The notes beneath the pieces are model-generated. The model saw only the letters and a program-made list of their open reading frames with translations. It was not told the origin of the DNA and did not search any database. From positions 62,001-126,000 of the forward strand of contig JABYQS010000070.1 in the NCBI GenBank assembly GCA_022592435.1: a stretch of 64,000 bases of DNA. The letters run 5' to 3'. Positions within the stretch are counted from its first letter, which is position 1; each line of letters opens with the position of its first letter. The DNA comes from Cerioporus squamosus. Lineage: Eukaryota > Basidiomycota > Agaricomycetes > Polyporales > Polyporaceae. The position numbers were made by a program, and so were the translations under genes. Positions 24,231 through 35,985 of this stretch are shown one piece after another.

Positions 24231-25905
24231 GATTATCTACGATGTTCGAGAGGGTTTCGTGCGTTGGGAGGCTTGGCTGAGTCTGTCTGTGCGTTGCGGG
24301 GCGTTCAAGGAGGCTGCAAAGGATACGACGTGAGAGAAGACGAGCAAGACGGGGGATGGAGAGAAGGAGGGCGGAAGTGTTGGAACGAGAGGGCTCGGAA
24401 GAGCTTAATATATTCGCCAGGACGCGTCGCGACTGGGGCCAAAAGAGGCAGCTTACGTCAGCACACAGCCAGGACGAATGCTGTGGCCGCTTGGCTTCTG
24501 TTCCTGCTCACTGCTCTTCTCTGCGCTCGCTGGCCGCACAGCCTGCTCGCTGGCCTAGCACCGGTACGCGCCCCACACGGCGAATTTGTGGCCGGTCAAT
24601 GTTTCTTTTGGTGCGTAACCGTGCACAGACCGCCATGTTCTCACCTGTTTTAGCAGTAGGAACGAGCTCGCGACCGACGATCGAGTACCCAGGAACTTAG
24701 CAGCATGCATTCGCGCTGGCCGCTGGTGCAGGGTTCAGTGCACCGACAGCCGTCACCTGTACCCTCGAACGTGCGTTCGGATGCACATATCAGCTTCCAC
24801 GAACAAAGTGCTGTCTGGGCGCATCACCCAGCAGAAAAGTCCGATGAACGGCGTCGGCGTCACCGTACAGTCCAAGACACTACGCCGTGATCTTCCAAGC
24901 GTTGCAATGGCGAGGTCCTCTCTCCCTTCAGTTGGAGACTGGCCACACTCAGTGCTCAAGCCACAGATTCAGAAGATGTGACCGTCACGGTATTTTGCAC
25001 CGCTCTGCCACAGTGCCAGCATACACGGCGAAGTGACACCTGTGGCCGAACCTTCGTGCGGTCACACCGACCCCACCGTCGGGCTCGATGCCCGTGGTTG
25101 TCCTATTCCCGAACTTCACGCTTCCAAGCGGTGCTCCAACTAACGCACCGGCACTTGCATCCTCCGCCCGCCCACGCCGGCGATGTGTACGCATTCCCGC
25201 CGTAAGTACTGACGTGTCGAGCTCTCGCTCAGTTTCCTCCTGCGTTTCGCGCTGTGCTTCGTCACGTAACTCTGTCTGATGGCTGCCTCCGCCTCATCTG
25301 TTCGCTGATGCGCTTCCAGTGCTACGACTGCTGACACCATCTAGGAGCATACAGATAGGAGACCCATGGCTTTCGTTACTCACTGTACTCTACATGCCCG
25401 AGCATGTTTGTAATGTACCTTCGGGCATGATGAAGCTCCTATGTACCTTCGGGCATGATGAAGCTCCTTTCGCCAGCGACCGCCTGACACTACTGTCTGA
25501 GAAGTCGTCAGTCAACCCCTTCGGTCCGAGAGGAAGACGAAGGCAGAAGTCTCACTTTCGAAGTTCAACGCAACGGTATGTCCACAGTTGACTCTCGTCG
25601 GGTAACGACCCTGGGTGCCTCGAGTTACATTTCGCGAACTCGGCGTGTCATCGTGTACGTGTGCACCCTATGCGTACGGCAGCGCGCTGGACTTGATACT
25701 CAATTATAGCTCGTATCGTGGACCACAACACTGAATACGAACAATGAGTAAAGCGGGGAGGGGTAGTTTTCTGAGCGATGCACATCTGAGTTGAACTATT
25801 CACACAACCGTGTAACGTATACCTGGTCAATTGCGCACTAGAAATACACAAGTCCATCCGTCTTCCATGCTATGCTACATCACAACGCCGACATCCACGA
25901 CGCGC
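24231..25905. other. Intergenic, no gene seen
   Basis: About 1.7 kb upstream of GFA1. Contains a perfect 28-bp tandem duplication (25413-25468). No frame shows family motifs or convincing exon structure. Confidence 0.4.
25413..25468. repeat. Perfect 28-bp tandem duplication
   Basis: Two identical adjacent 28-bp units beginning ATGTACCTTCGGGCATGATG. Seen directly; no function apparent. Confidence 0.9.
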
Positions 25906-26644
25906 TCAATAGGTACCAGAGCCGGGACCATACCCGCCAGTGACACCGCCGGTCTGACCGCTTCCCGTCACGTCCGCGAGCGTGTTCGCGTTCTGCAGCC
26001 CGCCAAGATGACGATTCTCCGGGTGCGCACCATGAGCAACGGCGCGCTCGCGACGCATAAGAGCCTCCTTCTCGAGACGCTCCGCCTCCGCGATCTCTGC
26101 ACTCTGCTGCTTGAACGCGCCGGCCTCTTGCTCCTTCTGGAAACCCTTCTCCTTGAGGGCCTGGCTCCCGACGAGCGTGCCGAGGCCGCGCTCGGCCTTG
26201 CCTGCGAGGCGGCCGCCGCCAGAGCCGGAGCGGTTGTCGGTGTTGATGTGCGAGGCGGGCGGGACGGGAGGTTGGTTCATTCCTGCGCCTGCGCCTGCGC
26301 CCGGGTGCGAGTAGGGATCGGCGCCCATACTGCCCTGCTGCTAGACAGAGGAAGATGAGCGTGAGGTTCGAAATGAACGATGATTACGTGGAACATACGT
26401 TTGCGCCGTAGTTGTTGGGATCCTGGTTACCGTATGCACCTGCACCCTGGTTGGGCGCGGCGCCGTACGGTTCTTGGGTGCCTACGGGAGGGTTGGGCTC
26501 ATTGCGGGTGAGCTTGTTCTCGTGACGACCGTGGTTGGTGGTGTCGGTCTTCTGAGAAAGCGAACGAGGATAAGCAACGTCGTTCAAACTTCATCCAGCG
26601 ATCGATAGTCGAAGACATACCTTGTGCTTTCCAAAGAGAGGCAT
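25906..26644 (-). CDS. Small Gly/Ala-rich conserved fungal protein (hypothetical)
   Basis: Three exons (26621-26644, 26399-26551, 25906-26337) join in phase to 202 residues, starting MPLFGKHK. The first exon is only 24 nt. No signal peptide or membrane span is seen. The middle is Asn/Gly/Pro-rich. Residues about 100-160 form a charged helix with KEKGFQKEQEAGAFKQQ and AERLEKEALMRRERAVAHG, and the end is Gly-rich. I recall similar small proteins in other basidiomycetes but no assigned function. A helical, hydrophilic, low-complexity protein of this type could be stress-related, but that is speculation. A strong TATA box lies 120 bp upstream. Confidence 0.8.
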
Positions 26645-27473
26645 ATCGATTATTCGTGGGTAAGAAGAATGGTCGAGTAGTAGAGGTCGTTAGAGTCGTG
26701 AAGTCAAAGTTGAGAGATAAGAGTTCGAAGATGTTTGTGAAGTTCCTGGTCCCCCGGGGTCGCTGTATATATATGCACTCAGGAGGAGTGGTGCCCGTAC
26801 ACCCCGCAGCGTTAGGTGCTCCAGGATGACGTCCTCCAGCGGAGAGGTTAACCAAAAGGACGACTGTTCCCTGAGCTTATAATTAGCTGCGCCCACGTCA
26901 TCCTGTGTCTCGGAACTTGCAGGTACGCATCGAGGTATCCAGGTGCGACAAGGTCGGCCAGGAGTGCCCTGGGCACTCGAGGAGGAGGTCAGGAGGATTG
27001 GGGCGGCCCACGTCAGTGGGGTAGCGGTGGCGGGCGTCCATAGCAGGCAGGTCCTGTGGTTCATACGGTCAGTCTGGGCCGTACCTGCATACTACGACAC
27101 CGGCCAATCTCTAGCACTAGGTTCGCCAATACCGGTGACGATGCAAAGACTCGTTCTAGGGATCGTGCACATGGATGTACAAGACATGGAGGTCGGACAT
27201 GGTGGCGGAGGAGAGTGGAGCCTCGCAAACGTCCGAAACGTGTGCGGCAGCGCCCGAGGGACACCGGCGAGCGCCCAACAACCTTCAACCTCTCCGGGCT
27301 CCCTCGACTTCATGATGCACCGAATCGAATCTCTGTTGCCGTTGCGAGAGCGGTGGCATAATGCTTCCATTATATCTTACATACGGTATGTGACATCTCG
27401 ACGATTGCTCGAACCATGACCATACACACCGTCGGATGATCCTCGTCAGGCTGCAGCAACTCGTGCGTTGTCT
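26645..27473. other. Intergenic, no gene seen
   Basis: Promoter of the small protein gene and 3' flank of the BBE-like gene. Nothing else seen. Confidence 0.4.
26766..26774 (-). promoter_or_regulatory. TATA box of the small Gly/Ala-rich protein gene
   Basis: TATATATAT about 120 bp upstream of the start codon at 26644. A strong TATA element would fit an inducible gene. Confidence 0.5.
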
Positions 27474-29225
27474 TCATGCAACGGGTGTGATAACGAACCA
27501 CTTGTTGAAGACGAGCTCCGGGTCATACTTCTTCTTGATCTCCTGCAGCCGCTTGTAGTTGCTGCCAAAATTCAACGCTGCTTTGCTCCCAGGGACAGAG
27601 CCGTCCGTCGGTAGCGCATCGCTGTCCGGACCTGCCACGCATGCATCGGGTCAGCACACTGTACCCAACCTTCCCTACAAACGGCGACTCACTGTAATTC
27701 CCGTACCCAACGTTGTTACCGTCCTTCCCGGCGACCATGCTCGTCAGCTCGTGCGCCGCGTCCCTGCAGTATTGCAACGCCTCCGCGCTGTCCTCCTTCG
27801 CGAACGCGAGGCACAGCACATTTGACGAGAGCCCGCGGCGATACGCAGTCGCGTCGTCCGGAATGGCGTTGGCCTGCGCGAGCGGAAAGTACTCGAGCAG
27901 AAGAGTGAGCTTGTACGCCTCGGGCGCGGACAGCTCCGCGACGCGCTGGAAAAGGCGCGGGAGGATCGTGCGCGGAAAGGTCGACGGTGCAAAGCACCCT
28001 TTCATGTAGACGTTCTGCCCCGGGTATGCCACCTCATTCTGCAGTGAGTTCAGAACCTCGTAGGGCTGCTCCTTGGACATGTCTGCAATGGGTTCTGTGG
28101 GGCGGACAACGGCAATGAGTACGAGTGGGAGAAGAGATGCGGAGGGAGAGAATGGCCTACTAAGGTCGAGGAAGGCTTTGAAATTCTCCCGGCCTTCTTC
28201 TTTAGAACCATTGTAGAACAGGAAGACCACGATGCACGGCTGTACGCAGCATATCAGTAGATACTCTGAGCGCACGAATGGAAATACAAGATAACCTGGT
28301 TGCCTGGTCCACGGGTGAACGCTTGAATCATGCCCTCCTTCTCCATCGAGCCCTTGTTCCGCCACTCTTGGGTTGCGTCCAAGAGGGCTTCGAGGGTATC
28401 GGGAGAGTAAACGACCATCCCACAGTACACAGTGCGGCGCTGCGGATGGAGCTTTAAGACAAACTCAGTGACGACGCCGAAGTTGGACCCTGCCCCACGG
28501 ATGCCCCAGAAGAGGTCCGGGTTCTCCGACTCGCTGGCCGTAAGAATGCTTCCGTCGGCAGTGACTACAGTGGCCTAGAGCAGAGTGGAAGCACCTGCGT
28601 AAGCATATGTATTGCGACCGACGTGCGAAGGAGGATGTCAAACCTGTACGAGGTTGTCGATGGCCAGACCATGTGCGCCACTGAGCCATCCATAGCCTCC
28701 TCCGAGAATAAGTCTGATCGCCCATAAGCGCATGCCAGTCATAGGAATATTGCGCGTGGACTTACCCACCAACCCCGGTCTGCAGAACTGAGTTAGCATC
28801 GTGAGTTGGAACGACAAGGAGTTGCTTACATGGTTCACTGTACCACCGACAGTGGCCAGACCATGTTCGATAGCAGCTTTGTCGATCGTCTCCCAGATCG
28901 CGCCTCCGCCAACGTATCCGAGCTTCTTCTCGGCGTCGACGGTGACGCTGTTAATGTACCGAGACAAGTCGATAACGAGGCCGCCCTCGCTCGATGATGC
29001 TCCAGCCGCATTGTGTCCACCGCCTTTGATCGCGATAGGCAACTTCGCCTGCCTGGCATACGTTATGGCCCGTGAGACGTCCTCGGCGTCCTTGACAAAT
29101 GCCACAACAGCGGCCTTACGGGCCGCATTCTTGGCCCAACGAGCGATGGCTGCGTCGTATCCTGTATCGCTTGGCGTTAGAAGATCACCTCTGAAAGCAG
29201 CCTTGAATGCGTCGAAGCTGGACAT
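27474..29225 (-). CDS. Berberine-bridge-enzyme-like FAD oxidoreductase
   Basis: Seven exons (28830-29225, 28766-28779, 28644-28713, 28296-28574, 28161-28239, 27693-28094, 27474-27631) join in phase to 465 residues. The start MSSFDAFKAAFRGD runs directly into the FAD-binding PCMH domain with IKGGGHNAAGAS. His71 is the expected site of covalent FAD attachment. TGVGGLILGGGYGWLSG follows, then LFWGIRGAGSNFGVVTEF. The C-terminal BBE segment ends NYKRLQEIKKKYDPELVF. The position where bicovalent relatives have the second, FAD-linking cysteine reads GTVNHTGVGG without Cys, so monocovalent FAD is predicted. No signal peptide is seen. Such enzymes oxidise alcohols, sugars or secondary metabolites; the substrate is unknown. 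Exon 2 is a 14-nt micro-exon. Confidence 0.9.
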
Positions 29226-30121
29226 GGCTGAGTTGAGTGCGAGTGTGAACGGGGATGATAGCGACGGACCTCTGTAATCGCGACATATATAGTACCTCGG
29301 CGATGTGCGAGTATTGAGAAGTGCATATGAGTCAGGACCAAAGTTCTGTCGTCGCACTGTCAATATGGAGGGCTGCGTTTTGCATCCACCGCAGTTCTCC
29401 GAGGGCCAGTGTATCGGAATGTAAGCCACCAGTACCGCTTCACGACATCCCGGATCGACGACAGCTTGCGGCATCTCACTCCTCTGCTACGCATCGACGG
29501 CATCGGAGCGTGCGTTAGGATGGCGATGGTCGGATAGACACGGGTGATGGCGCCGAGGTGGACGAAGCGAGACGGCAACGAGAAAGGGCGTGACAGTGCA
29601 CTCTAATGACACACTCTGGACCCACACAAAAGCGAGATCGACGTGCACTTGCTGAGCGATTCGAATCATCATGCGGTCTATACAGGGGATAGTCGTCGAC
29701 GATTGATGCTGCAGAAGATGCGTCATGCTGGCGTATCATTCCCTGCAATGTGCAACCAGTGAAGTGTTTGAGTAGTATGTCCTTATGCTGCGCTACACAA
29801 GAGCCTTACTAACCTCATTCGAGCTTCAAGCTTCAAGCCTTTCGATCCCGCCTTGATTCCGCCTAAAGTTAGTCGTCTTGCTTGGGCCCGTTTCTTCCAG
29901 CTACTGCGGTAGCAGCCTCCGAACGTCTCGTGCCGTCGCGCTCCCGGTCTTCTTCGAAGAGAAGTGCGCACTTGCAGCTCGGATCGTGCTCGGGCTTGTC
30001 ACTGTTGGCCTAGTGGTGATGTTCAGCGAGAGAGCGGCGGCGTCTCGTCGACATCGCGCGTCGACGTCGGTAACAAGAGCGGTATGGGCGCCTAAACAGC
30101 AACTAAACCTAGACTAAGACC
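29226..30121. other. Divergent intergenic region
   Basis: Between the BBE-like gene and the plus-strand secreted-protein gene. Apart from the TATA box, no gene or repeat recognised. Confidence 0.4.
29284..29291 (-). promoter_or_regulatory. TATA box of the BBE-like gene
   Basis: TATATATG on the minus strand, about 60 bp upstream of the start codon. Assigned by sequence and spacing. Confidence 0.5.
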
Positions 30122-31318
30122 ATGTCCGAGTCGTCCCGTCCGACTGGCGCGCGGGCTGCGCGAGCTTCGCTCATTATTCTTTCCTTCCTCGTGCTTGCCG
30201 TCCACTCGTTTATCCCCGCTGTGCCATCCAACTCGACAGATGCTGCCTCCAGTCTGCCTGGTGCTACTCTGAACGTCTTTTGGTTCAGCCAGGGTCAGTT
30301 GACAACCGACGAATTGGCGCGCGCGGTTGCCACCTCTGACAGCAGTGGTGTTGCTACGGTTAGTTGACCGTTGGCCGTTGTAACATGAGTGCGCACAAGC
30401 ATGCTTACCACCTTACATAGGGAGCATTAATTCACTACACCGATGATGCGCCGTCGGGCACAAGTGAGAAGCGGATGCTGTGTCTTTCTCGAGCTTACCG
30501 CTGATCCTGTGACGCTTTGTATAGCCAAGACACCTTGGGTGGCCCTCGTGGCTTGCGACAACAATGCCACCGACGCCACCCCGGACGACATCTTTGCCCG
30601 CGCAAAGCAGTCTGGAGCGCAGGCTGGAGTACGTGCTTTGTCGCTATATCTGGGCTACGCCCGAAGGCCATGATCCTGACCTGTTCGTTTTTTCTGCACA
30701 GGTGTTGTATTCCCTTTTCTCCTCGACTTGCGTCGTAACTCCAGGCTACAGCAGCCCGTCGCTGGACATCTACGTCTCGACATCGCTCCCGTCGTCCAGG
30801 TGCGTCCGCGCTTCTAGAGACCAGTCTGGCAGACACTCGACTGACCTGCTGCTCAATTCTTCAGGTTGCTCGAGAACGTCTTCCGGAACGTGGATGCGAC
30901 CAAGTTCGGCACATTTAACCCTGCGACTCTGGACTCTGAGTTCGCCAACGTCACCCAGGCTCCCTCAGAAGGCTTCACCGTAGACTCGGGGTATGCTGTT
31001 GCTGTGATTGCGGCCCATGTGCCAATCTTCTCAAGCATTATCACTGCTCTCCCTACGTCCACTGGGAGTGAGACGAAGGGCGGTATCGCCGAGACATCCG
31101 CCACGGGTACCCCCAGTGGGACTGCAACTTCTCTCGCACCAAGCTCTACGGCTACGAGTCCAAGCGGGAACGGCACCAACCAGAATGCTGCGGCGCTCAA
31201 CGGTCTTCCAGTGTTGTAAGTGGGGTTTCTTCAACGGCGGAAACTGTCTGACTCACCTTGCCACAGGATGCTAGCTGGCTGTTTGCTGGTCACCCTGTTT
31301 CTTCCCGTTCTGGCGTGA
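30122..31318 (+). CDS. Secreted, probably GPI-anchored protein (PA-domain-like)
   Basis: Six exons (30122-30358, 30421-30463, 30525-30628, 30702-30799, 30865-31215, 31267-31318) join in phase to 294 residues. The N-terminus has a signal-like hydrophobic segment, ASLIILSFLVLAVHSFIP. The centre, GALIHYTDD, TPWVALVACDNN and IFARAKQSGAQAGVLYSL, resembles the protease-associated (PA) domain arrangement seen in basidiomycete proteins that often carry a RING domain. No RING is present here. A Ser/Thr/Gly-rich stretch and a C-terminal hydrophobic tail, MLAGCLLVTLFLPVLA, follow a small-residue region, fitting a GPI signal or one membrane span. Several N-x-S/T sites are present. The function is unknown. 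The last 52-nt exon is needed to obtain the hydrophobic tail. Confidence 0.75.
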
Positions 31319-31464
31319 TGCCGGTGCCTGCGGTCGTTGTGATATACGGGCTTTACTGTCGTAGTTTGGGATCGTTAACTTGGTGGGTCGTCCACTATGT
31401 CACGACACACTCACGAACTGACACTGGCCCAGTGATTGTTGTCTACGTGCTCATGGGATACAGA

Positions 31465-31980
31465 CTACTCTGTGTTTGCTTGACCGAATTGCTCTATGCA
31501 GGGAACTGACCCTTTCTTCGCTTCGTCACTCATGCTACCCAGAAGAGTCCTCTCCGAGCTCGCAACGGAGGGCCTAGGTTGCGAGTCCTGGGCGCCGTCT
31601 TCCTTCTCGTTCTGCCGTAGCGCCCCCTTGTTCTCCTCCGTCTGATCGTTGAAGACACTCCCGAGTTCTTCCAGGCTCTTCTGTGCCGTCTCAGGGTAGA
31701 CGAAGAAGACGAAGACTCCGGAGATGACGCAAACGCCAGGCGGGGTGAAGTAGTACCCGCCGGAGATGGACGCGAAGAAAGGTGGGGTGCTAATGAACGC
31801 GATGAATAATGATTCACAAAGCGTAGGAGGCTAGCGACAGGCTCGTTCCGACTGCTCATCGGATCAGGACTGTACGCTCACAAGAAGCTGCCAGCATGCG
31901 GCGCAGGCATAAGGTTGGCTTGGTCCACCTGCGAGTTGACAAATTCGGGGCTGGCAGCGCCTGAAAACCCAAATACACGC
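31465..31980 (-). pseudogene. 3' fragment of an MFS sugar transporter
   Basis: On the minus strand, QVDQANLMPAPHAGSF is followed, after an apparent intron, by IAFISTPPFFASISGGYYF, VCVISGVFVFFVYPETAQKS and LEELGSVFNDQ. This is the last transmembrane segments and the PETA/K-x-LEE signature of sugar-porter MFS proteins, with a normal hydrophilic tail and stop codon at 31465. Upstream (higher coordinates) the ten or so preceding membrane segments are missing, so this is a truncated relic. Confidence 0.7.
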
Positions 31981-33013
31981 CACGCCACCCATTATGTTTC
32001 ATCTTCTGGCAGGACTTCTGGATCGTCCGCCTGCATCAAGGTCCGCACAGCTCTCGATCCGCTTTCTCTGACTTCGTGCGCTCTAGCGTCCAATATAGCC
32101 ATTTCTGAGATGCGCACACGCTTCGTGAGTATAGTCCCACTGTAGTTTCGCTATCACCCGCCTCTGACAGTTCGCAACAGTTTACGACTCCTTGGGCGGG
32201 GAACCGCGAAGTAGTAAGCTTCACACAATACCGCTTGCTCGCCAGAGTCTGCGTGACGCAGTCTGTCAGTAGCTTCCCATAGGAACGACTACTATCTCCC
32301 GCTCCCCATCGGAGACCTGGTGCCGATGGCTATCGAGGCAGGCCCACCAGACCCATGGACAATCGTCCGAACCCGGGGAGTTCGCCAAACGGGATCTCTT
32401 GAGGTCACCGGGCCCAGACGACAACCGCCCGCAATCAGACGACTTCCGCGCGCTGCATAACCAGAGCTCGTTCCACTTGCAGGCTCTGGAGCTTCGTAAC
32501 CATCGGCGCTGGAAGATCGGCCATTCATTTCATCGCCCTTATCAGCCACATGCGCACGACACTTTGTCCTCCTGGTCTGCGCGCGCCCGTTGTCTTGACA
32601 GGTGGGCTGATCCGGGCTGATCGAGTCAACCAGTTGGGTGGCGAGCCTAAGTCAGTGCCTCCCGCGCAGCCGTACGTGCAGCTGCGTGCAGGTATGTCGC
32701 TCTATGGCCCCATCGGCTCCCATCGGCCATGGGAACCCGCTGGCACTTGGGGTTGAGATACGCGATTGGCATACCACCTTCTGCCAAGTCTAAACGCGTT
32801 GCGTGTATCTGAGACTTCCCCTGCCAGGCTGCGAGCGGCGAGAGTCGCGGGACGTCAGGTCGGTATATAATTCGTGCCTCGTCGGGTTGCACGCGCCTTC
32901 GATCTGCTTTTCCTGCTGTTCTCCTGCTGCCTGTTAGGGTTCCGATAACCCCTACCAGGGGACATATACGACACGCTCGACGTCGCCGATCATTAAGACG
33001 GCCGACAGCAGTC
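31981..33013. other. Intergenic, no gene seen
   Basis: The region where the rest of the transporter would be expected. I could not find its membrane segments in any frame. Confidence 0.35.
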
Positions 33014-34611
33014 ATGATCACTTACGACGAACAACTCAATTTCGCGAAGCTCTTCGGCGAGAGCCTCTTTTATGGTGCGTCTTATCTCCAACGACGTCTA
33101 GCGCAAGCGCATGGGTCGTACTAACGTCGAGCTGTAATTCACCTCCGCGTCGCCTTCTTGGTACATCTGGACCACTCCGATGAATCAGGAGCGGACTGTA
33201 TGCTCATGCTGGCGGTGCTCCACATACAGTTGTACGTCGCCATCTATGAATGTGCATTCCGAGCTGACTTGCGCCTCATGCACGCAGGACGTCGCGCCAT
33301 CTCCTTCCGACTCACAAGATTCTCCTGTATATTGCGGATCTGATTTTCCTCTTGGTGACCGCGCACTTCACTCTCCTGCTCTACGAAGTATTCTCCGGGA
33401 CCATTCCGCCGCATGTGTTGCAGGCCGCAGTTGCTGTCGCGCAGGTCGAAGTGCGTCCTCCATTGATTGCTATGCCTCGTGTCTTAGCCTCTGATCTACC
33501 CTCGGATTTGCAGCTCGCGCTAGGAGACTTTGTGCTTATATGGCGGGTGTGGGTTGTCTGGAGCAGGGACTGGCGCGTTGTCGCACTCCCCGTACTGACC
33601 TTGTTCGCGGGGCTCGGTGAGCACACCTAGCTTAGTCTCTTCCGCCACTTTATCTACTGACAGAGTCAACATTGATGCACAGCGGTTGGCTTAGCATCGG
33701 CGGTAGAAGCTGTCTCGATCAATGCTCTTTCCAAGATCCTCCCCGTACCTGGAGTCATCATGGGCGTGATCAACAACGGGCTATGTACTGTTCTCATTGT
33801 CGCGCGGCTAGCGTAAGTATACTCAATGTTCGACCTATTATGTTGACTTACGTTCTCGTGTCGCTCAGCTATCTAGATCGCTTGATCAACGGGCACCTAG
33901 CGTTCGGTGCCGGTCGAGACAAGACATACCGGGGTGTCATCCTCATGATGGTCGAGTCTGGCGCGGTCCTTACCATCGTGAACGTGAGTTCCAAGAGATC
34001 TCTCCCGAATACCGGGATCGTTGATGTTTGGCTTGCATAAATACAGATCATCAGTCTCGTCCTGGAGCGACTGCGACACCCAGGTCTACATGTCATGCTC
34101 AACATCCTCGTGCCTCTCGCGGTACGCCCTCGCAGTCGTCTTAGTCTTCTAGTCACTGACGCAGTGACATAACTCATGCGCCACCACTCCCCAACTCCCA
34201 CAGAGCATCGTTCCGACCTCCATTATAGTTCTCTCGCACCTGAATCTCTCTCCAGGGGACACTGTGATAGAAACCCTTACCGTCCGCTTCGCATCGCGCT
34301 TCGAGGACTCTGCCATCGGACGAGGTCGGGGCTACGATACCCAGAGACGGCGCCGCCCCAACCCGGGCGAGTTGGCGATGACCTCCAGCCGCGGCTCGAC
34401 GTGTGCCTCGGACATGTCCTCGGTGAGGTTCTCTGTGGATATGGACGTTGAGAAGGGGTTCGACACCACGTGTGCTTCCGTGTCTGACGCCTCGAGTCTG
34501 AGCGCAGGGGTACGGAAGTTGGGTTCTTGTGAGCTCCCTCCCCGGTGGGTCTATAGGAGTACCGCGTCTTGCTCTACTATGGTGCAAGTTCCAGAGGAAC
34601 CCGGATGTTAG
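33014..34611 (+). CDS. Multi-pass (about 7 TM) integral membrane protein
   Basis: The start MITYDEQLNFAKLFGESL is followed by hydrophobic helices: ILLYIADLIFLLVTAHF; LALGDFVLIWRVWVVW; VVALPVLTLFAGL; IMGVINNGLCTVLIVARLA; GVILMMVESGAVLTIVNIIS; VMLNILVPLASIVPTSIIVLS. A hydrophilic cytosolic tail ends at 34611. Introns with good borders lie at about 33451-33512, 33617-33681, 33813-33869, 33984-34047 and 34122-34202. The first 350 bp are less certain: exons 1-2 need a weak acceptor (GTCGAG) and a GTTGTA donor. The pattern, including LGDFVLIWRVWVVW before a Trp-rich loop, is that of a very large agaricomycete family of 7-TM proteins of unknown function. A relic of a second copy lies 1.3 kb downstream. 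Confidence 0.7.
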
Positions 34612-34872
34612 CTTCGTGTCGTCCATCGAAGTTCGGGTATTGTTTCCTGCTGCCAGTGTATATTCATGTATTATCATAGTAATGGGCAACCGAGCCTCCG
34701 CATATCATTCTCAGTAAGCTGGTCTTGCTTGCTTACAACGCCAAGTAGTACCATGTACAGCTCATGCTCCTAGGCTGGACTCGGTGGTCCGAGCTAGGTT
34801 GTCCCGGCAACGCCCGAGCGCGCATCCGCGGGCTGGCAGTGGCGCTACGGTAAGTAATCGTCGGTTGTCTTT

Positions 34873-34903
34873 CTCCTCCTCCTCCTCCTCCTCCTCCTCC
34901 TCC
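34873..34903. repeat. CTC trinucleotide microsatellite
   Basis: About ten uninterrupted CTC triplets in the 3' flank of the 7-TM gene. Confidence 0.95.
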
Positions 34904-35800
34904 GTTCGCGAGCAACATTAATGCACATCTTCCATCTTATCATTAATTCGACACCAATGGAGCACCGTCAACTCAGCTGCACAGGGAGGTCAGATAGAAA
35001 TCTTGCACCCACCAACGATCATCAAGTATCACTTCGCGTCCGTCGAACGGAGCGAACGGGTTACACGCTAGTTGTATGCGAAACACCCCGGACGATTGCG
35101 AGAGGTAAATCTTGAAGAGTATGCGACGCTGCTTGGCGGTTGTCTGGCAGTTCGCAGCGGAAGCGCGATCACGGTATGTCGTAAACGCAACCAGTACTCT
35201 CCCGCGGCCGTCACCACTAACCAATACTAATCTCTTCGCGGAGCAGATGGGAACGACTCTCATCGGCATGCACCATCGCAGCTCCGACTTTGGCGAGTTA
35301 GCAAGAGGTCGCGCGCTTCCGCAAGGATGTTTGCCTTACCTCCGAAGGTCGCTGCAAACGCAAGAGCCCGAACACAGGCCAAGTCTCGATAGCGAGAAGC
35401 CCCATCAGTCGTATAAAGCCAACTACACCTGTGCCTGTGATGAATAGGTTGGCCTTGACGTTCAGTTCGTTCAGGTCGTTCATGACCGGCGGGGATGGTA
35501 CCGCCACTCGTCTTGCAGTCTAGTATATGCGCTCAGACCTGCCAATTGACTGCTGAGTACAGCTGCTATTGGGTGATATCCTTTGGCGCGCGTATGTGCT
35601 CGCTCGCAGCATTCAGTACGTCTTGCCGTTCTATCAGAACTCATCGCTGACATTGGCATGCGCAGCAGTCTGGCACGGTGCAGTCTCAAGCATTTTTCTG
35701 ATGTCATCGTGGCGATCGTGAACACAAGGACATGTACTGCGTCGACTCGGATCGCCGGTCGCCTCGTGTAGGCCCCCTCCTGCGACGACGCAGGACAGAT

Positions 35801-35836
35801 GCAGGACGCAGGACGCAGGATGCAGGACGCAGGACA
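35801..35836. repeat. Heptamer minisatellite
   Basis: About five near-perfect copies of GCAGGAC (one with T for C) in tandem. Confidence 0.85.
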
Positions 35837-35885
35837 TAGGATGCGCAGGCAGCAGGCTGATGCGTCCGCCATCATTGAGCTCATA

Positions 35886-35985
35886 TGAATAGCTTCGTCC
35901 TGGAGCGCATGCAGCATTCTGGTCTTCAGGTCATGCTTAATATTCGTGCCCCCGTTCATGTGCGTCCTTCTACAACATTACATGA
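35886..35985 (+). pseudogene. Relic of a second 7-TM membrane-protein gene
   Basis: One frame reads SFVLERMQHSGLQVMLNI, against SLVLERLRHPGLHVMLNI in the intact gene at 33.0-34.6 kb, with matching nucleotide context. The flanking exons are not recognisable and an upstream in-frame stop is present. It is a decayed fragment of a tandem copy. Confidence 0.6.

Larger units (their letters stand above)
34612..35880. other. Intergenic with simple repeats
   Basis: No gene recognised. Contains a CTC microsatellite and a heptamer minisatellite, listed separately. Some short frames look hydrophobic but have no supporting exon structure. Confidence 0.35.

Noticed and set aside
35801..35836. CRISPR-like short repeats
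   Set aside because: Directly adjacent heptamers without spacers in a fungal nuclear sequence; a simple minisatellite.
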